A DNA stretch of 57,128 nt from an uncultured Clostridia bacterium (GCA_944392335.1 CALXWJ010000035.1:1-57128), one strand, 5' to 3'. Numbered from the stretch's first letter, positions 7,867 through 18,324 are shown. A program made the numbers and translations. Notes: generated by a model not told the origin, from the letters alone.

Positions 7867-9096
7867 TTAAGCTCTGATAAGCTCCGGGCTCATATCTTTC
7901 GTTACACAATTCTCATGAACGATACATTTTTTTACTCCTCCGTCCGATGGGATATCGAACATGATGTCTGTCATTATCTCTTCGATAATAGAACGTAACC
8001 CTCTTGCCCCGGTGTTTCTTTTTAATGCCTTTTTTGCAATGGCTCTTATGGCATCAACATCAAATTTAAGATCAACGCCGTCCATTTTCAAAAGAGCCTG
8101 ATATTGTTTTACCAATGCATTTTTCGGCTTGGTTAAAATATCACACAATGCATCTTCATCAAGCTGTGACAGCTTTGCTACAATAGGCAGTCTGCCTATA
8201 AATTCCGGAATTAAACCGAATTTCAACAGATCCTGTGGCGCGATTTTTTCCAGAAGCTCTCCTATATTTTTTTCCTGTTTGCTTTCAATCTCCGCACCGA
8301 ACCCAAGTCCTTTTTTTCCTATCCTATCCGCAATTATCTTTTCAATACCGTCAAATGCCCCGCCGCATATAAATAGAATATTAGTAGTATCTATAGGTAT
8401 AAATTCCTGATGAGGATGCTTTCTTCCGCCCTGAGGAGGAACAGATGCAACGGTGCCTTCCAATACCTTTAGTAATGTTTGCTGAACGCCTTCTCCGCTA
8501 ACATCCCGCGTTATGGAAACATTTTCAGACTTTCTTGCGATTTTGTCGATTTCATCTATATAAATTATTCCCCGCTCTGCCGATTCAATATCATAATCTG
8601 CCGCCTGTATGAGTTTTAAAAGAATATTTTCAACATCTTCACCCACATAACCTGCTTCTGTTAATGATGTCGCATCAGCGATCGCAAACGGCACCTTTAA
8701 TATTCTTGCCAGATTCTGAACCAAAAAAGTTTTTCCAGAGCCTGTAGGTCCTATTATCAATATATTGCTTTTTTGCAATTCCACGTCTTCTTCTTCAACT
8801 TCTCTGCCGATTCTTTTATAATGATTATATACTGCAACTGATAGAATTTTTTTTGCTTCTTCCTGACCTATTACATACTGATCCAAAATTTCTTTTATTT
8901 CTTTCGGTTTCGGCAATTCAATATCTTCAATATCATAAATCTCATCTTCAAATCCTTCATTCAGTATGCCGTTGCATATCTGAATACATTCATTGCATAT
9001 ATACACATTGGTACCGGAAATAAGTCTTGAAACTTCGCTTTCTTTTTTTCCGCAAAAGGAGCAACAAACCTCTTTTTTTTCGTCATTCCTTGCCAT
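7867..9096 (-). CDS. clpX: ATP-dependent Clp protease ATP-binding subunit ClpX
   Basis: An AAA+ unfoldase that recognises substrates and feeds them to ClpP. The N-terminal zinc-binding domain has two CxxC pairs (CSFCGKK, ICNEC). Walker A is GPTGSGKT, the pore loop GYVGEDVE, Walker B IIYIDEID, and the RKH loop GRKHPHQEF is intact. At 409 residues it is full length. It is in the same orientation as clpP and tig upstream, the conserved tig-clpP-clpX order, but is separated from clpP by 314 bp, so it may have its own promoter. Confidence 0.96.
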   Translation of the reverse strand: MARNDEKKEVCCSFCGKKESEVSRLISGTNVYICNECIQICNGILNEGFEDEIYDIEDIELPKPKEIKEILDQYVIGQEEAKKILSVAVYNHYKRIGREVEEEDVELQKSNILIIGPTGSGKTFLVQNLARILKVPFAIADATSLTEAGYVGEDVENILLKLIQAADYDIESAERGIIYIDEIDKIARKSENVSITRDVSGEGVQQTLLKVLEGTVASVPPQGGRKHPHQEFIPIDTTNILFICGGAFDGIEKIIADRIGKKGLGFGAEIESKQEKNIGELLEKIAPQDLLKFGLIPEFIGRLPIVAKLSQLDEDALCDILTKPKNALVKQYQALLKMDGVDLKFDVDAIRAIAKKALKRNTGARGLRSIIEEIMTDIMFDIPSDGGVKKCIVHENCVTKDMSPELIRA

Positions 9097-9410
9097 ATAT
9101 TATAATCCCTTCCGACATTAGTTGTATTATGTTTTTAATCAATAGGATGATTCCGATCGATTCTACAGGAGCATTAATTAACAACAATCTGTTTTTCCGC
9201 CGAAATCATTCCTATTTTTTTAATAATCACCGAAGATAACAATATTAAATATACTGATTACTGATGATCCGCAGCAATCCTTTTATTACCTAAAAATTTT
9301 ATTATTTTTAATTTATCGGTAATTTTCATTGCAAGTTGTGTGTTTAAAGGTATATTACCGGTTTGGATCATTTTCTACCTTGAAATCTCACAAAATGCAT
9401 TTATTTTCTT
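9097..9410. other. clpX-clpP intergenic region
   Basis: 314 bp without a gene. An inverted repeat CGGTAAT (9317-9323) / ATTACCG (9354-9360) with a 30-nt loop is visible, and a weak minus-strand TTGTTG...TAGAAT promoter candidate for clpX. I see no CtsR-type operator and no repeat-family copy. Confidence 0.4.
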
Positions 9411-10001
9411 TTATTTTTTCTTCTTGGATTCTATAACCTGATCTATAAGCCCGTACGCCTTTGCCTTTTCTGCCGACATGAAATTATCTCTTTCCGTATC
9501 CGCCGCGATCACGTCGATGGGCTGACCCGTACGTTCACTTAAAATCTCATTTAAATGCTGTTTCATTTTTATTATTCTTTCAGCATGGATCTGAATATCG
9601 GTCGCCTGACCCTGCATACCTCCCAGCGGTTGATGGATCATGATCTCACTGTTGGGAAGAGCGTATCTTTTTCCCTTTGTTCCCGCTGCAAGTAAAAATG
9701 CTCCCATACTTGCCGCCATTCCGATACATATGGTAGATACGTCGCATCTTATGTATTGCATCGTATCATAAATTGCCATACCTGCCGTGATCGATCCTCC
9801 GGGACTGTTGATATAAAGCTGTATATCTTTGTCCGGATCCTTTGATTCAAGGAATAACATCTGCGCGACAACAAGACTCGCACTTGCATCCGTTACCTCT
9901 TCTCCCAAAAATATAATTCTATCCTCCAGCAGCCGGGAAAAAATATCATATGATCTTTCTCCTCTCCCTGTCTGCTCTATGACCATAGGTACCAAACTCA
10001 T
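9411..10001 (-). CDS. clpP: ATP-dependent Clp protease proteolytic subunit ClpP
   Basis: The serine peptidase chamber of ClpXP. The catalytic triad is visible as Ser98 (GMAASMGAF), His123 (MIHQPLGG) and Asp172 (DTERDNF). At 196 residues it is full length, with the [16 protein letters not shown]-terminus. It lies 51 bp downstream of tig and upstream of clpX on the same strand. Confidence 0.97.
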   Translation of the reverse strand: MSLVPMVIEQTGRGERSYDIFSRLLEDRIIFLGEEVTDASASLVVAQMLFLESKDPDKDIQLYINSPGGSITAGMAIYDTMQYIRCDVSTICIGMAASMGAFLLAAGTKGKRYALPNSEIMIHQPLGGMQGQATDIQIHAERIIKMKQHLNEILSERTGQPIDVIAADTERDNFMSAEKAKAYGLIDQVIESKKKK

Positions 10002-10052
10002 TAATAATCATTCCTTTCATTTTTATTATAACGATTAATAAATATTTAATAA

Positions 10053-11339
10053 TTATTTAATTACGGCTTTATTAACCATCATATCAATTGTTTTTCCGTA
10101 ACTGATATCTTTCTTAATATTTTCGATATCATCTTCACTTAATACTTCCTTAAGTTTTTCAACTTCCATGTTGTAGATCTTTGCCATTTCAGCGATCTTT
10201 GCTTCATATTCTTCTTCATTTGCCGTTATATCTTCTTTTTTAGTTATTGCTTCAATAACAAGTGATACTATGCATTGTTTTTTTGCCTGTTCTTTAAAGC
10301 TTTCTCTCATTGTATCCATTGTTCCGCCCGTATATTGAAAATATGTGTTAAGATCCATTCCCTGATATCTCAGACGCTGAGCAAAATCATTGACCATTCT
10401 GTCAATCTGTGCCTGAACCATCGCGTCGGGAATGTCCACCTCTGCATTTTCGCAGACTTTTTCAATTATAGCATTCTCGGTTTCTTGTTTTGTCTTATTT
10501 TCAGCTTTTTCTTCAAGCTTTTTTCTTATACTGTCTTTATATTCCGCAAGGGTTTCAAATTCACTTACCTCCGATGCAAAATCATCATCAAGTTCAGGCA
10601 ATTCACGAACCTTTATTTCATGAACCTTTACCTTAAACATTGCCGGTTTTCCCTTCAATGACTCAACATGATAATCTTGTGGAAATGTTACGTTTATTTC
10701 AATGTCCTCATCAATTTTTGCACCTATTATTTGATCTTCAAACCCGGGTATAAAGCTTCCTGATCCGATTTCAAGCTCATATCCTTCAGCTTTTCCGCCG
10801 TCAAAGGCTTCTCCATCGCAAAAACCTTCAAAATCAATGACAACAATATCTCCATTTTGAACTTCTCTGTCATCAACGCTTATAATCCTTGCATTTCTTT
10901 TACGAGTAGCTTCGATCTCTTTATCTACCTCTTCATCAGATACAGTATTGTCAATTTTATCCAATTCTATACCTATATAATCGCCTAATTTTACCTCCGG
11001 TTTTGTTGTAACCAGAGCTGTAAATACAACAGGTTCTCCCTTTTTTATTTCATCTATATCTATTTCCGGCTTAGCAACTACATCAAGCTCTGCTTCTTTA
11101 ACTGCAGATTCATATGCCTCCGTTAATACGTAATTAATAGCGTCATCATAAAATACACTTTCAGAATAATATTTTTCAATTATCGCTTTTGAAACTTTTC
11201 CTTTTCTAAATCCCGGAATATTGAACTTATTCTTGTTTTTCTTATATGATTCATTTATTCCCTCTTCAAATTTTTCTCTTGAAACCTCAAATGTAAGCTT
11301 TACAAGATTTTTTTCTACCTGTTCTGTCTTTACAGCCAT
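10053..11339 (-). CDS. tig: Trigger factor (ribosome-associated chaperone, peptidyl-prolyl isomerase)
   Basis: Binds nascent chains at the ribosome exit. The ribosome-binding segment is NIPGFRKGKVSKAIIEKYY near the N-terminus (family FRxGxxP variant, here FRKGKVSK). The FKBP-type domain lies at about 150-240 (GDIVVIDFEGFCDGEAFDGG), then the helical chaperone arms. The start ATG at 11339 has GAGGAGG 7 nt upstream; an upstream ATG at 11372 would include the ribosome site and lies in repeat D. This gives 428 residues, the usual size. Promoter at 11549-11576; repeat copy D forms most of the 5' leader. Confidence 0.95.
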   Translation of the reverse strand: MAVKTEQVEKNLVKLTFEVSREKFEEGINESYKKNKNKFNIPGFRKGKVSKAIIEKYYSESVFYDDAINYVLTEAYESAVKEAELDVVAKPEIDIDEIKKGEPVVFTALVTTKPEVKLGDYIGIELDKIDNTVSDEEVDKEIEATRKRNARIISVDDREVQNGDIVVIDFEGFCDGEAFDGGKAEGYELEIGSGSFIPGFEDQIIGAKIDEDIEINVTFPQDYHVESLKGKPAMFKVKVHEIKVRELPELDDDFASEVSEFETLAEYKDSIRKKLEEKAENKTKQETENAIIEKVCENAEVDIPDAMVQAQIDRMVNDFAQRLRYQGMDLNTYFQYTGGTMDTMRESFKEQAKKQCIVSLVIEAITKKEDITANEEEYEAKIAEMAKIYNMEVEKLKEVLSEDDIENIKKDISYGKTIDMMVNKAVIK

Positions 11340-11367
11340 TGGTAAATCCTCCTCAAATGTTAAAATA

Positions 11368-11513
11368 TTCAATAAGGGCTTGTTCCGTCATTCAACGAGG
11401 ACAAGAGCGCAGGCAAAGCTTGCGCTGTAATCAGCTGGAGATTGTACTCTCACTGATTACAAATATGAAACCCGCCGCCGATTACGGCAGAGTACGTCTT
11501 GTCCGCAGTTATA
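11368..11513 (-). repeat. Dispersed multi-hairpin repeat, copy D
   Basis: Reverse-orientation copy beginning TTCAATAAGGGCTTGTTCC and ending GTCTTGTCCGCAGTTATAT. It contains GCGCAGGC/GCTTGCGC, the CTGTAATCAG/CTGATTACA stem and GCCGCCGATTACGGC. It sits between the tig promoter and tig, so the tig mRNA leader carries it in the family's forward sense. Confidence 0.85.
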
Positions 11514-11548
11514 TGATGACACAAATCACCATTATTACATCATCCAAT

Positions 11549-11576
11549 ATTATACCATAAAATTAGTATATTTCAA
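11549..11576 (-). promoter_or_regulatory. Promoter for tig (and probably clpP)
   Basis: Reading the minus strand: -35 TTGAAA (11576-11571), 16-bp spacer, -10 TATAAT (11554-11549). The predicted start of transcription is about 200 nt upstream of the tig start codon, with repeat D between. Confidence 0.6.
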
Positions 11577-11617
11577 TTCTTTTTATTAAAATTTAATATT
11601 ATCTTAATATTTCTATA

Positions 11618-12322
11618 CTAATCGCACAATTTAATTGGTATAAAGTCCGTATAATCGCACGAAACAAGCATAAATTTTATGCCGTCGATCTCTTTGCATA
11701 CCGCTGTTTTATGCCCTTGTGCATGAAGATGTCCGTATACGCATCTTTTGACATTGTACTTTTTCATAATTTTTGTAAATTCATTTTCCAAGCAATCGGC
11801 AGACACCGGCGGATAATGAAAAAAAACTATTATCTCGTCCGGATTTTTTTCAATGCATGATTTTATTGAAAGCTCCAGCCTTGCGGCTTCTCTTTCATAT
11901 ATTTTTTTGTCATCCTCCTCCGCATTTCCGAACCCTATATAATTCCAGCCTCTTGTTCCGCATATTCCGATATTTTTATATATAAAAGAGTTGTTATGCA
12001 TAAAGTTTATTTTGTCAAACGAATTTTCTTTTAAAAATTTATTCATTTTTGACATTGTTGTCCACCAATAATCATGATTGCCTTTTGATATTATTTTAAA
12101 TCCGTTAAGCTTTTGCAAAAATTCAAAATCCGGAATACTTTGCTCCAGATATGTAGCCCATGAAATATCTCCCGGCAGAACCACCCAGTCATCGTCATTT
12201 ATTATATTCTGCCAGTTGTTTTCAAGTCTTTTTACATAATTATTCCATTTGCCTCCGAAAATATCCATGGGTTTATCTATTCCTATAGGCAAATGCAGAT
12301 CCGAAATCGTATATAATGCCAT
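11618..12322 (-). CDS. Calcineurin-like metallophosphoesterase
   Basis: A 234-residue dimetal phosphoesterase. Motifs are SDLHLP (residues about 7-12), PGDISWA, KGNHDYWW, FFHYPP and YGHLHAQGH, in the order expected for the family. The substrate is not known. The ATG at 12322 follows the miaA stop by 4 bp with AAGGTGAT upstream; the frame runs to 12343 but that would overlap miaA. The tight spacing suggests co-transcription with miaA and uvrC. Confidence 0.88.
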   Translation of the reverse strand: MALYTISDLHLPIGIDKPMDIFGGKWNNYVKRLENNWQNIINDDDWVVLPGDISWATYLEQSIPDFEFLQKLNGFKIISKGNHDYWWTTMSKMNKFLKENSFDKINFMHNNSFIYKNIGICGTRGWNYIGFGNAEEDDKKIYEREAARLELSIKSCIEKNPDEIIVFFHYPPVSADCLENEFTKIMKKYNVKRCVYGHLHAQGHKTAVCKEIDGIKFMLVSCDYTDFIPIKLCD

Positions 12323-12326
12323 ATGA

Positions 12327-13259
12327 TCACCTTGTATAACCATTTATTGAAAGTATTTCTTTTGCTTTTTCCAATATGTTTTGCGAACTGTCTATCCAAT
12401 TGATTCTGTCATCCCTGCGAAACCATGTCATTTGTCGTTTTGCATAGTGACGTGTTGCTGTTTTTATTTTTTCAACCGCTTCATCAAGAGAACAATAGCC
12501 GTTAAGATAATCTATCATTTCTTTATATCCTATGCCCTGCATACAAAGCAGTTGTTTTGTATAACCTTTTTCACATAAATTTTTTACTTCCTCTTCCAAT
12601 CCTGCTTCTATCATTTGATCCACACGTTTTTCTATTCTTTCATACAATTTTTCCATATCCCATTTTATTGCCATCATACACGGCTGATAGCGGGATTCTT
12701 TTTTCTTTGTTTCCTCTTGATGTTTTGATATTGGTACCCCTGTCATTTTATAAAATTCGATTGCTCTTATTATTCTCCTGGTATTATTTTTATGAAGACG
12801 CTGCGCAGATACGGGATCAAATTTTGTTAGCATTTCAACAAGAAAGTCAATTCCTTTTTCATCACAAAGCTTCTGTAATTCTTTTCTTAATTCACTGTCT
12901 GAGTCATCCTCTCTGAAATCCACATCATTTACAAGAGAAGTTATATATAGTCCCGTCCCTCCGGTCAATATGGCATTTTTGTTCTTTTTTCTGATGTTTT
13001 TTATAACATCATGAGCCATTTTAACATATTCCGCCACCGAAAAACTCTCATAGGGTTCTGCAATGTCCATCATATGATGGATTATTCCTCCTCTTTCCTC
13101 CATATCCGGTTTTGCGGTCCCTATATCAAGATGCTTGTAAATTTGCATACTGTCCGCCGAAACAATCTCCCCGTTATATTCTTTGGCTATTTCTATTGAT
13201 AATGCCGTTTTTCCAGATGCAGTCGGTCCTCCTATAACAATCAAAGGTATTTTATTCAT
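12327..13259 (-). CDS. miaA: tRNA dimethylallyltransferase
   Basis: Transfers a dimethylallyl group to N6 of A37 in tRNAs reading UNN codons. Motifs are the P-loop GGPTASGKT near residue 10, SADSMQIYKHLDIGTAKP, GGTGLYI, and the C-terminal TRHYAKRQMTWFR. At 310 residues it is full length. It starts 9 bp after the uvrC stop, in an apparent uvrC-miaA-phosphoesterase operon. Confidence 0.96.
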   Translation of the reverse strand: MNKIPLIVIGGPTASGKTALSIEIAKEYNGEIVSADSMQIYKHLDIGTAKPDMEERGGIIHHMMDIAEPYESFSVAEYVKMAHDVIKNIRKKNKNAILTGGTGLYITSLVNDVDFREDDSDSELRKELQKLCDEKGIDFLVEMLTKFDPVSAQRLHKNNTRRIIRAIEFYKMTGVPISKHQEETKKKESRYQPCMMAIKWDMEKLYERIEKRVDQMIEAGLEEEVKNLCEKGYTKQLLCMQGIGYKEMIDYLNGYCSLDEAVEKIKTATRHYAKRQMTWFRRDDRINWIDSSQNILEKAKEILSINGYTR

Positions 13260-13268
13260 GTTTTTCTC

Positions 13269-15137
13269 CTATTTTTCCTGTACGTTTTCGAAATAATTAA
13301 TTATGTTTTGCGCTGCTTTTCTATCCATTCCCTTTACCTTTAACAATTCGTCCAAGGGCGCCTTTTTTATATTTTCTATAGTTTTAAAATAAGCTAACAA
13401 TTCTGTTCTTCTTTTTACTCCTACTCCCTCAATATTATCTAATTGAGAACTTATTTTATTATGAAGCTTTCTGTGATAGGTTATTGCCGTTCTATGGACT
13501 TCATCCTGCATTCTTGTGATCATATGGAAAAAAGCGCTTGTCGGATTTAATCCGATTTCCCCTTTTGACGACAGTAATCCTTTTGTCCTGTGATGGTCGT
13601 CCTTTACCATCCCGAAAACAGGAATATCTGTATCCGTCATTTCAAGCATTTTTTCTGCCGCCGAAATATGCCCTTTCCCTCCGTCAACAAAGATAACATC
13701 AGGTAACGGCAAAAATTTTGCTTCCTCTAATGTCATTTCTTCTCTTTCAATTTTTTCCGTTTCTTCTCTTGCTTCATTAAGCCGTCTGTATAAGACCTCC
13801 TGCATAGCCCGATAGTCATCGGCTCCTTCAAATGATCTTATCTTAAACTTCCTGTATCGTGATCTTATCGGTTTGCCGTTTTCAAATACGACCATAGACG
13901 CAACATTATCGTTTCCCGAAATATTTGATATATCATAACATTCAATATATTTTACTTCCTTGTCAAGACCGAGGATTTCATTTACTTTATATGCCGCCGC
14001 TCGTTTATCCTCATCCCTCATTTTATTAATGTTGAAATTATTCATTGCTATTTGGGCATTTTTGTATGCCATTTCTACCAATTTGACCTTTTCTCCGCGT
14101 TTGGGACAGATTATATTTACTCTTGTGCCCTTTATCTTTCTCAGCCATTCTGAAATAATTTCTTTTTCATTAATTTCAAACTGCGTTATTATTTCCTCCG
14201 GGATAAAAACCGAATTTTGATAAAATTGCTTTATGAATATTGTTATTATTTCCTGATCTGATGAGTCTTGTGTATCATTTATTTGATAATTTTCTCTTCC
14301 GCACAATTTTCCCGACCGGATAAAAAATACCTCAGCAAATGTTATATTTTTTTCTCTTGCTATTGCTATAACATCCTTATCATTTTGTTTTTCGGAATTT
14401 ATGACTTTCTGTTTTTCATCGATTGCATTAATTGCTCTTATTCTGTCACGAATTAAAGCAGCTTTTTCAAATTCCAGCTTTTCTGAGGCTTCCTTCATTC
14501 TTTCTTCAAAGTTTTTTATCAGTTTTTTATGATCACCCTCCAAAAAATCAAATATATCATAAAAAATTTTTCTGTATTCGGTATTTGAAACGTTCCCGGT
14601 ACACGGGGCAAAGCATTTTTTTATATGATAATTCAAGCAAGGCCTTCCTTTTCCGATATCTCTCGGAAATTCCCTGCCGCACGTCGGAGGATTAAAAATT
14701 TTCTGAATTATTTCCATCGTGTTTTTGATCGTATTTGTTCCCATATATGGACCGAAATATTTTGCCCCGTCATTTTTAAGATTCCTTGTCATAAAAATTC
14801 GCGGCCATTCTTCATTTATTGAAATTTTAATATACGGATACTGTTTATCATCCTTTAATAAAATATTATATTTTGGCCTGTATTTTTTTATAAGCGTACA
14901 TTCAAGTACCAATGCCTCTATTTCCGAATCGGTAACTATATATTCAAAATGATCAATATTTGAAACCATTGCTTTTACTTTTGGAGTATGGTTTGCACTG
15001 TTTTGAAAATACTGGCGCACTCTGTTTTTTAATATTTTTGCTTTTCCGATATATATAATTTTATCCGTTTTATCATGCATGATATAAACGCCGGGTTGTT
15101 CCGGCAGATTTTTCAGTTCTTCATTAATATCAAACAT
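13269..15137 (-). CDS. uvrC: Excinuclease ABC subunit C
   Basis: Makes the dual incision in nucleotide excision repair. Domains are an N-terminal GIY-YIG nuclease (GVYIMHDKTDKIIYIGKAK), a cysteine cluster region (CGREFPRDIGKGRPCLNYHIKKC, given here as spaced Cys at about 145-170), the UVR motif (ASEKLEFEKAALIRDRI), the RNase H-like nuclease (YDISNISG, FVDGGKGH, DDHHRTKG) and a C-terminal helix-hairpin-helix. The ATG at 15137 has AAAGGA 8 nt upstream, giving 622 residues; the frame runs to 15170 without a better ribosome site. Confidence 0.96.
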   Translation of the reverse strand: MFDINEELKNLPEQPGVYIMHDKTDKIIYIGKAKILKNRVRQYFQNSANHTPKVKAMVSNIDHFEYIVTDSEIEALVLECTLIKKYRPKYNILLKDDKQYPYIKISINEEWPRIFMTRNLKNDGAKYFGPYMGTNTIKNTMEIIQKIFNPPTCGREFPRDIGKGRPCLNYHIKKCFAPCTGNVSNTEYRKIFYDIFDFLEGDHKKLIKNFEERMKEASEKLEFEKAALIRDRIRAINAIDEKQKVINSEKQNDKDVIAIAREKNITFAEVFFIRSGKLCGRENYQINDTQDSSDQEIITIFIKQFYQNSVFIPEEIITQFEINEKEIISEWLRKIKGTRVNIICPKRGEKVKLVEMAYKNAQIAMNNFNINKMRDEDKRAAAYKVNEILGLDKEVKYIECYDISNISGNDNVASMVVFENGKPIRSRYRKFKIRSFEGADDYRAMQEVLYRRLNEAREETEKIEREEMTLEEAKFLPLPDVIFVDGGKGHISAAEKMLEMTDTDIPVFGMVKDDHHRTKGLLSSKGEIGLNPTSAFFHMITRMQDEVHRTAITYHRKLHNKISSQLDNIEGVGVKRRTELLAYFKTIENIKKAPLDELLKVKGMDRKAAQNIINYFENVQEK

Positions 15138-15250
15138 ATTTTTCATCCTTTCTTTAATAAAGACACACAAAAAAACAATGTTAAATAAAATATATCGGTA
15201 CTTAATATTTCTCTTTACGTCAATATTGAATCATATCTGTTGTTTTAATG

Positions 15251-15292
15251 AAAAAAGTAACTCTACATATAAGATAGAGTTACTCTTTTTTC
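15251..15292 (-). terminator. Terminator downstream of ptsH
   Basis: Stem GTAACTCTA (15257-15265) / TAGAGTTAC (15275-15283) flanked by runs of A and T. On the minus strand it follows the HPr stop by about 20 bp and ends with TTTTTTC. Confidence 0.8.
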
Positions 15293-15308
15293 TTATTGTA
15301 CAAACTGA

Positions 15309-15572
15309 TCATTCAGTGAAATTTGATGCGATAAGATTAACCAAAGTAGTTACTGCTTCCTGTTCATCCGCACCATCCGCAATAATTACAATTGAAGTTC
15401 CTTTGGTGATACCGAGCGATAATACTCCTAACAGACTTTTTGCATTAACCTTTCTTTCATCCTTTTCCACCCAAATACTGGATTTGAACTCATTTGCCTT
15501 CTGAATAAAAAAGGTAGCCGGTCGAGCGTGTAATCCAACCTGATTTTGTACAACAACCTCTTTTGAAAACAT
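15309..15572 (-). CDS. ptsH: Phosphocarrier protein HPr
   Basis: The general PTS phosphocarrier. His15 in GLHARPAT is the site phosphorylated by enzyme I, which separates it from Crh. Ser46 in NAKSLLG is the HPr kinase regulatory site used in catabolite repression in Firmicutes. 87 residues. It stands alone, not next to enzyme I, with its own promoter and terminator. It would serve the BglF-type PTS permease at 39-41 kb. Confidence 0.95.
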   Translation of the reverse strand: MFSKEVVVQNQVGLHARPATFFIQKANEFKSSIWVEKDERKVNAKSLLGVLSLGITKGTSIVIIADGADEQEAVTTLVNLIASNFTE

Positions 15573-15657
15573 AGCTGATATCCCCCTGTAAAGTTAATCT
15601 ACATTTTATACGTTTATACGGCGAATGTTACATAAAACACTCAATTATAATAATATT

Positions 15658-15686
15658 AGAATAACAAAAAAATTGTTTATAGTCAA
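15658..15686 (-). promoter_or_regulatory. Promoter for ptsH
   Basis: Reading the minus strand: -35 TTGACT (15686-15681), 17-bp spacer, -10 TATTCT (15663-15658), about 85 bp upstream of the HPr start. The remaining roughly 190 bp up to the ABC ATPase stop codon is AT-rich and holds nothing else I can recognise. Confidence 0.6.
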
Positions 15687-15872
15687 TACTTTTTTTATTT
15701 TTACCAAAATCATTTACTTTTTTTTAGTAAAATTATATTATATTCATATATTTTATAATCATTTTTTTTCACACTTTTATTAAATTATTTTTCCCTTAAC
15801 GTTAGTGATATTCATTATTTTTTCTTTTTTCTTTATAATTATACGGAATAAAAATCAAATATTTATTCCGTA

Positions 15873-16616
15873 TTATAATACGCTTTGCAAAAATTGCTTT
15901 GTCCGTAAATTTTGAGGGTCAGAGAAAATCTGATCAGGTGTACCCACTTCTCCTACCATTCCTTCATCCATAAATATAACTCTGTCTCCAACCTCTTTTG
16001 CAAATCCCATTTCATGAGTAACACAAACCATTGTCATTCCTTCCTTTGCAAGATTCTTCATTACATCCAAAACCTCTCCTACCATTTCCGGATCAAGCGC
16101 TGATGTAGGTTCATCAAACAGCATTACATCGGGATTCATACACAATGCTCTCACTATCGCAACTCTTTGCTTTTGTCCTCCGGATAATTGAGACGGATAA
16201 GCATTTGACCTGTCAGCAAGTCCTACGCGCCTTAACAAATCCATTGCTTTTTCTTCTGCTTCCTGTTTTGACATCTTCAATAGCTTTATCGGTGCAATAG
16301 TCATATTTTTTAATACGTTCATATGCGGAAAAAGATTAAAATGCTGAAATACCATTCCCATCTTCTGTCTGTGCTTATTTATATTGGATTTATGATTCGT
16401 TATATCATGTCCCTCAAATATTATTTTTCCCGAAGTGGGCATTTCAAGAAGATTTAATGAACGGAGAAATGTGGATTTTCCCGATCCGGAGGGGCCTATA
16501 ACAACTACGACCTCTCCTTTTTCCACTCCTATATTCACATTATCAAGTGCTTTTATTTTTCCATCGTTATAATATTTACAAAGGTCCTTTGTTTCGATAA
16601 GATAATTATCGTTCAC
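15873..16616 (-). CDS. Polar amino-acid ABC transporter ATP-binding protein
   Basis: ATPase of a GlnQ/HisP-type importer. Walker A is GPSGSGKST, the Q-loop [11 protein letters not shown], the signature [11 protein letters not shown], Walker [13 protein letters not shown], and the H-loop [12 protein letters not shown] start at 16616 is proposed, 10 nt after AAAGGAGG and overlapping the permease gene by 11 bp; the frame extends to 16649. This gives 247 residues, normal for the family. Third gene of a binding protein-permease-ATPase operon. Confidence 0.93.
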   Translation of the reverse strand: MNDNYLIETKDLCKYYNDGKIKALDNVNIGVEKGEVVVVIGPSGSGKSTFLRSLNLLEMPTSGKIIFEGHDITNHKSNINKHRQKMGMVFQHFNLFPHMNVLKNMTIAPIKLLKMSKQEAEEKAMDLLRRVGLADRSNAYPSQLSGGQKQRVAIVRALCMNPDVMLFDEPTSALDPEMVGEVLDVMKNLAKEGMTMVCVTHEMGFAKEVGDRVIFMDEGMVGEVGTPDQIFSDPQNLRTKQFLQSVL

Positions 16617-17334
16617 TCTTACGTAACCTCCTTTCAAGAATGTTAACAAGTTTTGTGAAGAATATAACCATTATCAGATAAATTACCGCGACTGCAAACA
16701 GCGGCATAAACGCGTCAAATGTTCGTCCTCTGATTATATCTCCTCCCTTTGTCAAATCCTGAAGTGCAATGTATCCCGAAACAGACGTCTCTTTTAAAAG
16801 TACGATAAATTCATTTGCCAATGCCGGCAGTACATTTTTAAATGCCTGAGGTATAACTATATAAAACATTGTCTGTATATAGTTAAATCCTAAAGATCGT
16901 CCCGCTTCTGTTTGTCCTGCGTCTATTGACATTATCCCTGATCTTATTATTTCCGCAACATAAGCACCCGAATTTATACCAAACGCAAGAATTGCAATCG
17001 TTACCTTATTGTTCGATGACTGAAATATTATGTAATATGCGATCATAAGCTGTACCACAACAGGAGTTCCGCGGATAATTGTAAGGTATATGTTACATAA
17101 GAAATTTAAAAATTTAAGAAAATATTTTAATATTTTTATTCTTATGGAATCTATTGTTTTATCATGTGTTGACTTAATGGCAGCAATAACCATTCCTATA
17201 GCTATACCGATCAATACCGCAAAAAAAGTTATTTGTAAAGTAACACCAAGACCATCCCACAGATATCTCCATCTGTCATCCTTTATAAAATTCAGATAAA
17301 ATTTATCCTTTTGATCTAAAAACCATTCCTGCAA
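16606..17334 (-). CDS. Polar amino-acid ABC transporter permease (HisM/GlnP family)
   Basis: An integral membrane subunit with about five or more hydrophobic helices. It contains the EAA loop ([23 protein letters not shown]) as spaced Glu-Ala-Gly-Arg and Pro residues near 160-185, and [12 protein letters not shown] near 95. The start is probably a TTG at 17334, 8 nt after AGGAGG; no ATG fits near that site. This gives 242 residues. A strong hairpin separates it from the upstream binding-protein gene. Confidence 0.92.
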   Translation of the reverse strand: MQEWFLDQKDKFYLNFIKDDRWRYLWDGLGVTLQITFFAVLIGIAIGMVIAAIKSTHDKTIDSIRIKILKYFLKFLNFLCNIYLTIIRGTPVVVQLMIAYYIIFQSSNNKVTIAILAFGINSGAYVAEIIRSGIMSIDAGQTEAGRSLGFNYIQTMFYIVIPQAFKNVLPALANEFIVLLKETSVSGYIALQDLTKGGDIIRGRTFDAFMPLFAVAVIYLIMVIFFTKLVNILERRLRKSER

Positions 17335-17358
17335 AACAAAAACCTCCTGAAAATTGTT

Positions 17359-17389
17359 AAGGCAATACCGCAAATTTCGGTATTGCCTT
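17359..17389 (-). other. Intercistronic hairpin between binding protein and permease
   Basis: A perfect 12-bp stem AAGGCAATACCG (17359-17370) / CGGTATTGCCTT (17378-17389) with a 7-nt loop lies between the two genes. There is no long T run after it on the minus strand, so it looks more like an mRNA-stabilising or partial terminator structure. Such structures often raise binding-protein expression relative to the membrane subunits (inference). Confidence 0.7.
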
Positions 17390-17437
17390 TAAAACAGCAT
17401 TTATTTATGCTCTTTCTTTGACAATTAATTAATATAT

Positions 17438-18214
17438 TTATTCAGCAGGAATATATTTATCAATTATATCCTGTACTGTACCGTCTTCGATAAGCTCATT
17501 TAAAGCCTGATTTACTTCATCTCTGAGTTCCGTATTATCCTTTGCAAAGCAAATAGCATAATCCTCTACAGCATATTCGGTATCAAGTATCTTTAATCCT
17601 TCATTTGCCGCAACAAATGATTTTGCCGGCTCATTATCTATGATAACACAGTCAATCTTACCTGCAGCCAATGCTGCAACGGCATCTGCTCCCTTTGAAT
17701 AGCGTTCAACATATTCATCACCATAATCATCTGTTGAATAAATATCACCTGTTGTAGACGTTTGGACTCCTATTTTCTTGCCTTCTAAATCATCTATACT
17801 TTTTATATCAGAATCTTCTTTTACAATTACCGATTGAATACCCGTAGCATAAGAATCCGAGAAGATGACGTTTTCAAGTCTATCCTCTGTTACGGTCATT
17901 CCTGCCATTCCCATATCAATTTTTCCTGTTTGTACTGCTGTTATAATTGAATCAAATTCCATATCTTCAATTTGAAGGGTATATCCGAGTTTTTTTGCTA
18001 TTTTTTCGGCAACCTCAGCATCTATTCCGACTATTTCATTGTTTTCATAATATTCATACGGTGGAAATGCCGCATTTGTACCCATAATTAATACTTTTTC
18101 ATCCGTTGTTGTATTTGATGTATCTTCATTTATCTGTTCATCTGTGTTCCCTCCACAGGCTGCCATTGACAGAGCCAAAATAGATGCAATTGATAGTGTT
18201 AAAATTTTTTTCAT
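17438..18214 (-). CDS. Amino-acid ABC transporter substrate-binding lipoprotein
   Basis: An extracellular solute-binding protein, family 3. The signal peptide ends with lipobox LSMAACGG (Cys about residue 20), so it is lipid-anchored. Family features are GTNAAFPPYEY, the VGIDAEVAEKIAKKLG motif and the DMGMAGMTVTEDR segment. The ATG at 18214 has GGAGG 8 nt upstream; the frame opens at 18229. 258 residues. First gene of the transporter operon with a consensus-like promoter. The amino acid is not determinable from sequence. Confidence 0.93.
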   Translation of the reverse strand: MKKILTLSIASILALSMAACGGNTDEQINEDTSNTTTDEKVLIMGTNAAFPPYEYYENNEIVGIDAEVAEKIAKKLGYTLQIEDMEFDSIITAVQTGKIDMGMAGMTVTEDRLENVIFSDSYATGIQSVIVKEDSDIKSIDDLEGKKIGVQTSTTGDIYSTDDYGDEYVERYSKGADAVAALAAGKIDCVIIDNEPAKSFVAANEGLKILDTEYAVEDYAICFAKDNTELRDEVNQALNELIEDGTVQDIIDKYIPAE

Positions 18215-18251
18215 TATTTCTTCCTCCATTTTATTTCATTCATTGTCTGTT

Positions 18252-18280
18252 ATTTTAAACTATATTTCTTCATTTGTCAA
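18252..18280 (-). promoter_or_regulatory. Promoter for the amino-acid ABC transporter operon
   Basis: Reading the minus strand: -35 TTGACA (18280-18275), 17-bp spacer, -10 TAAAAT (18257-18252), about 37 bp before the start codon. Confidence 0.75.
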
Positions 18281-18324
18281 CAAAAATAATAAAAATTTTA
18301 TATTTATGCATAAAAATAAATATT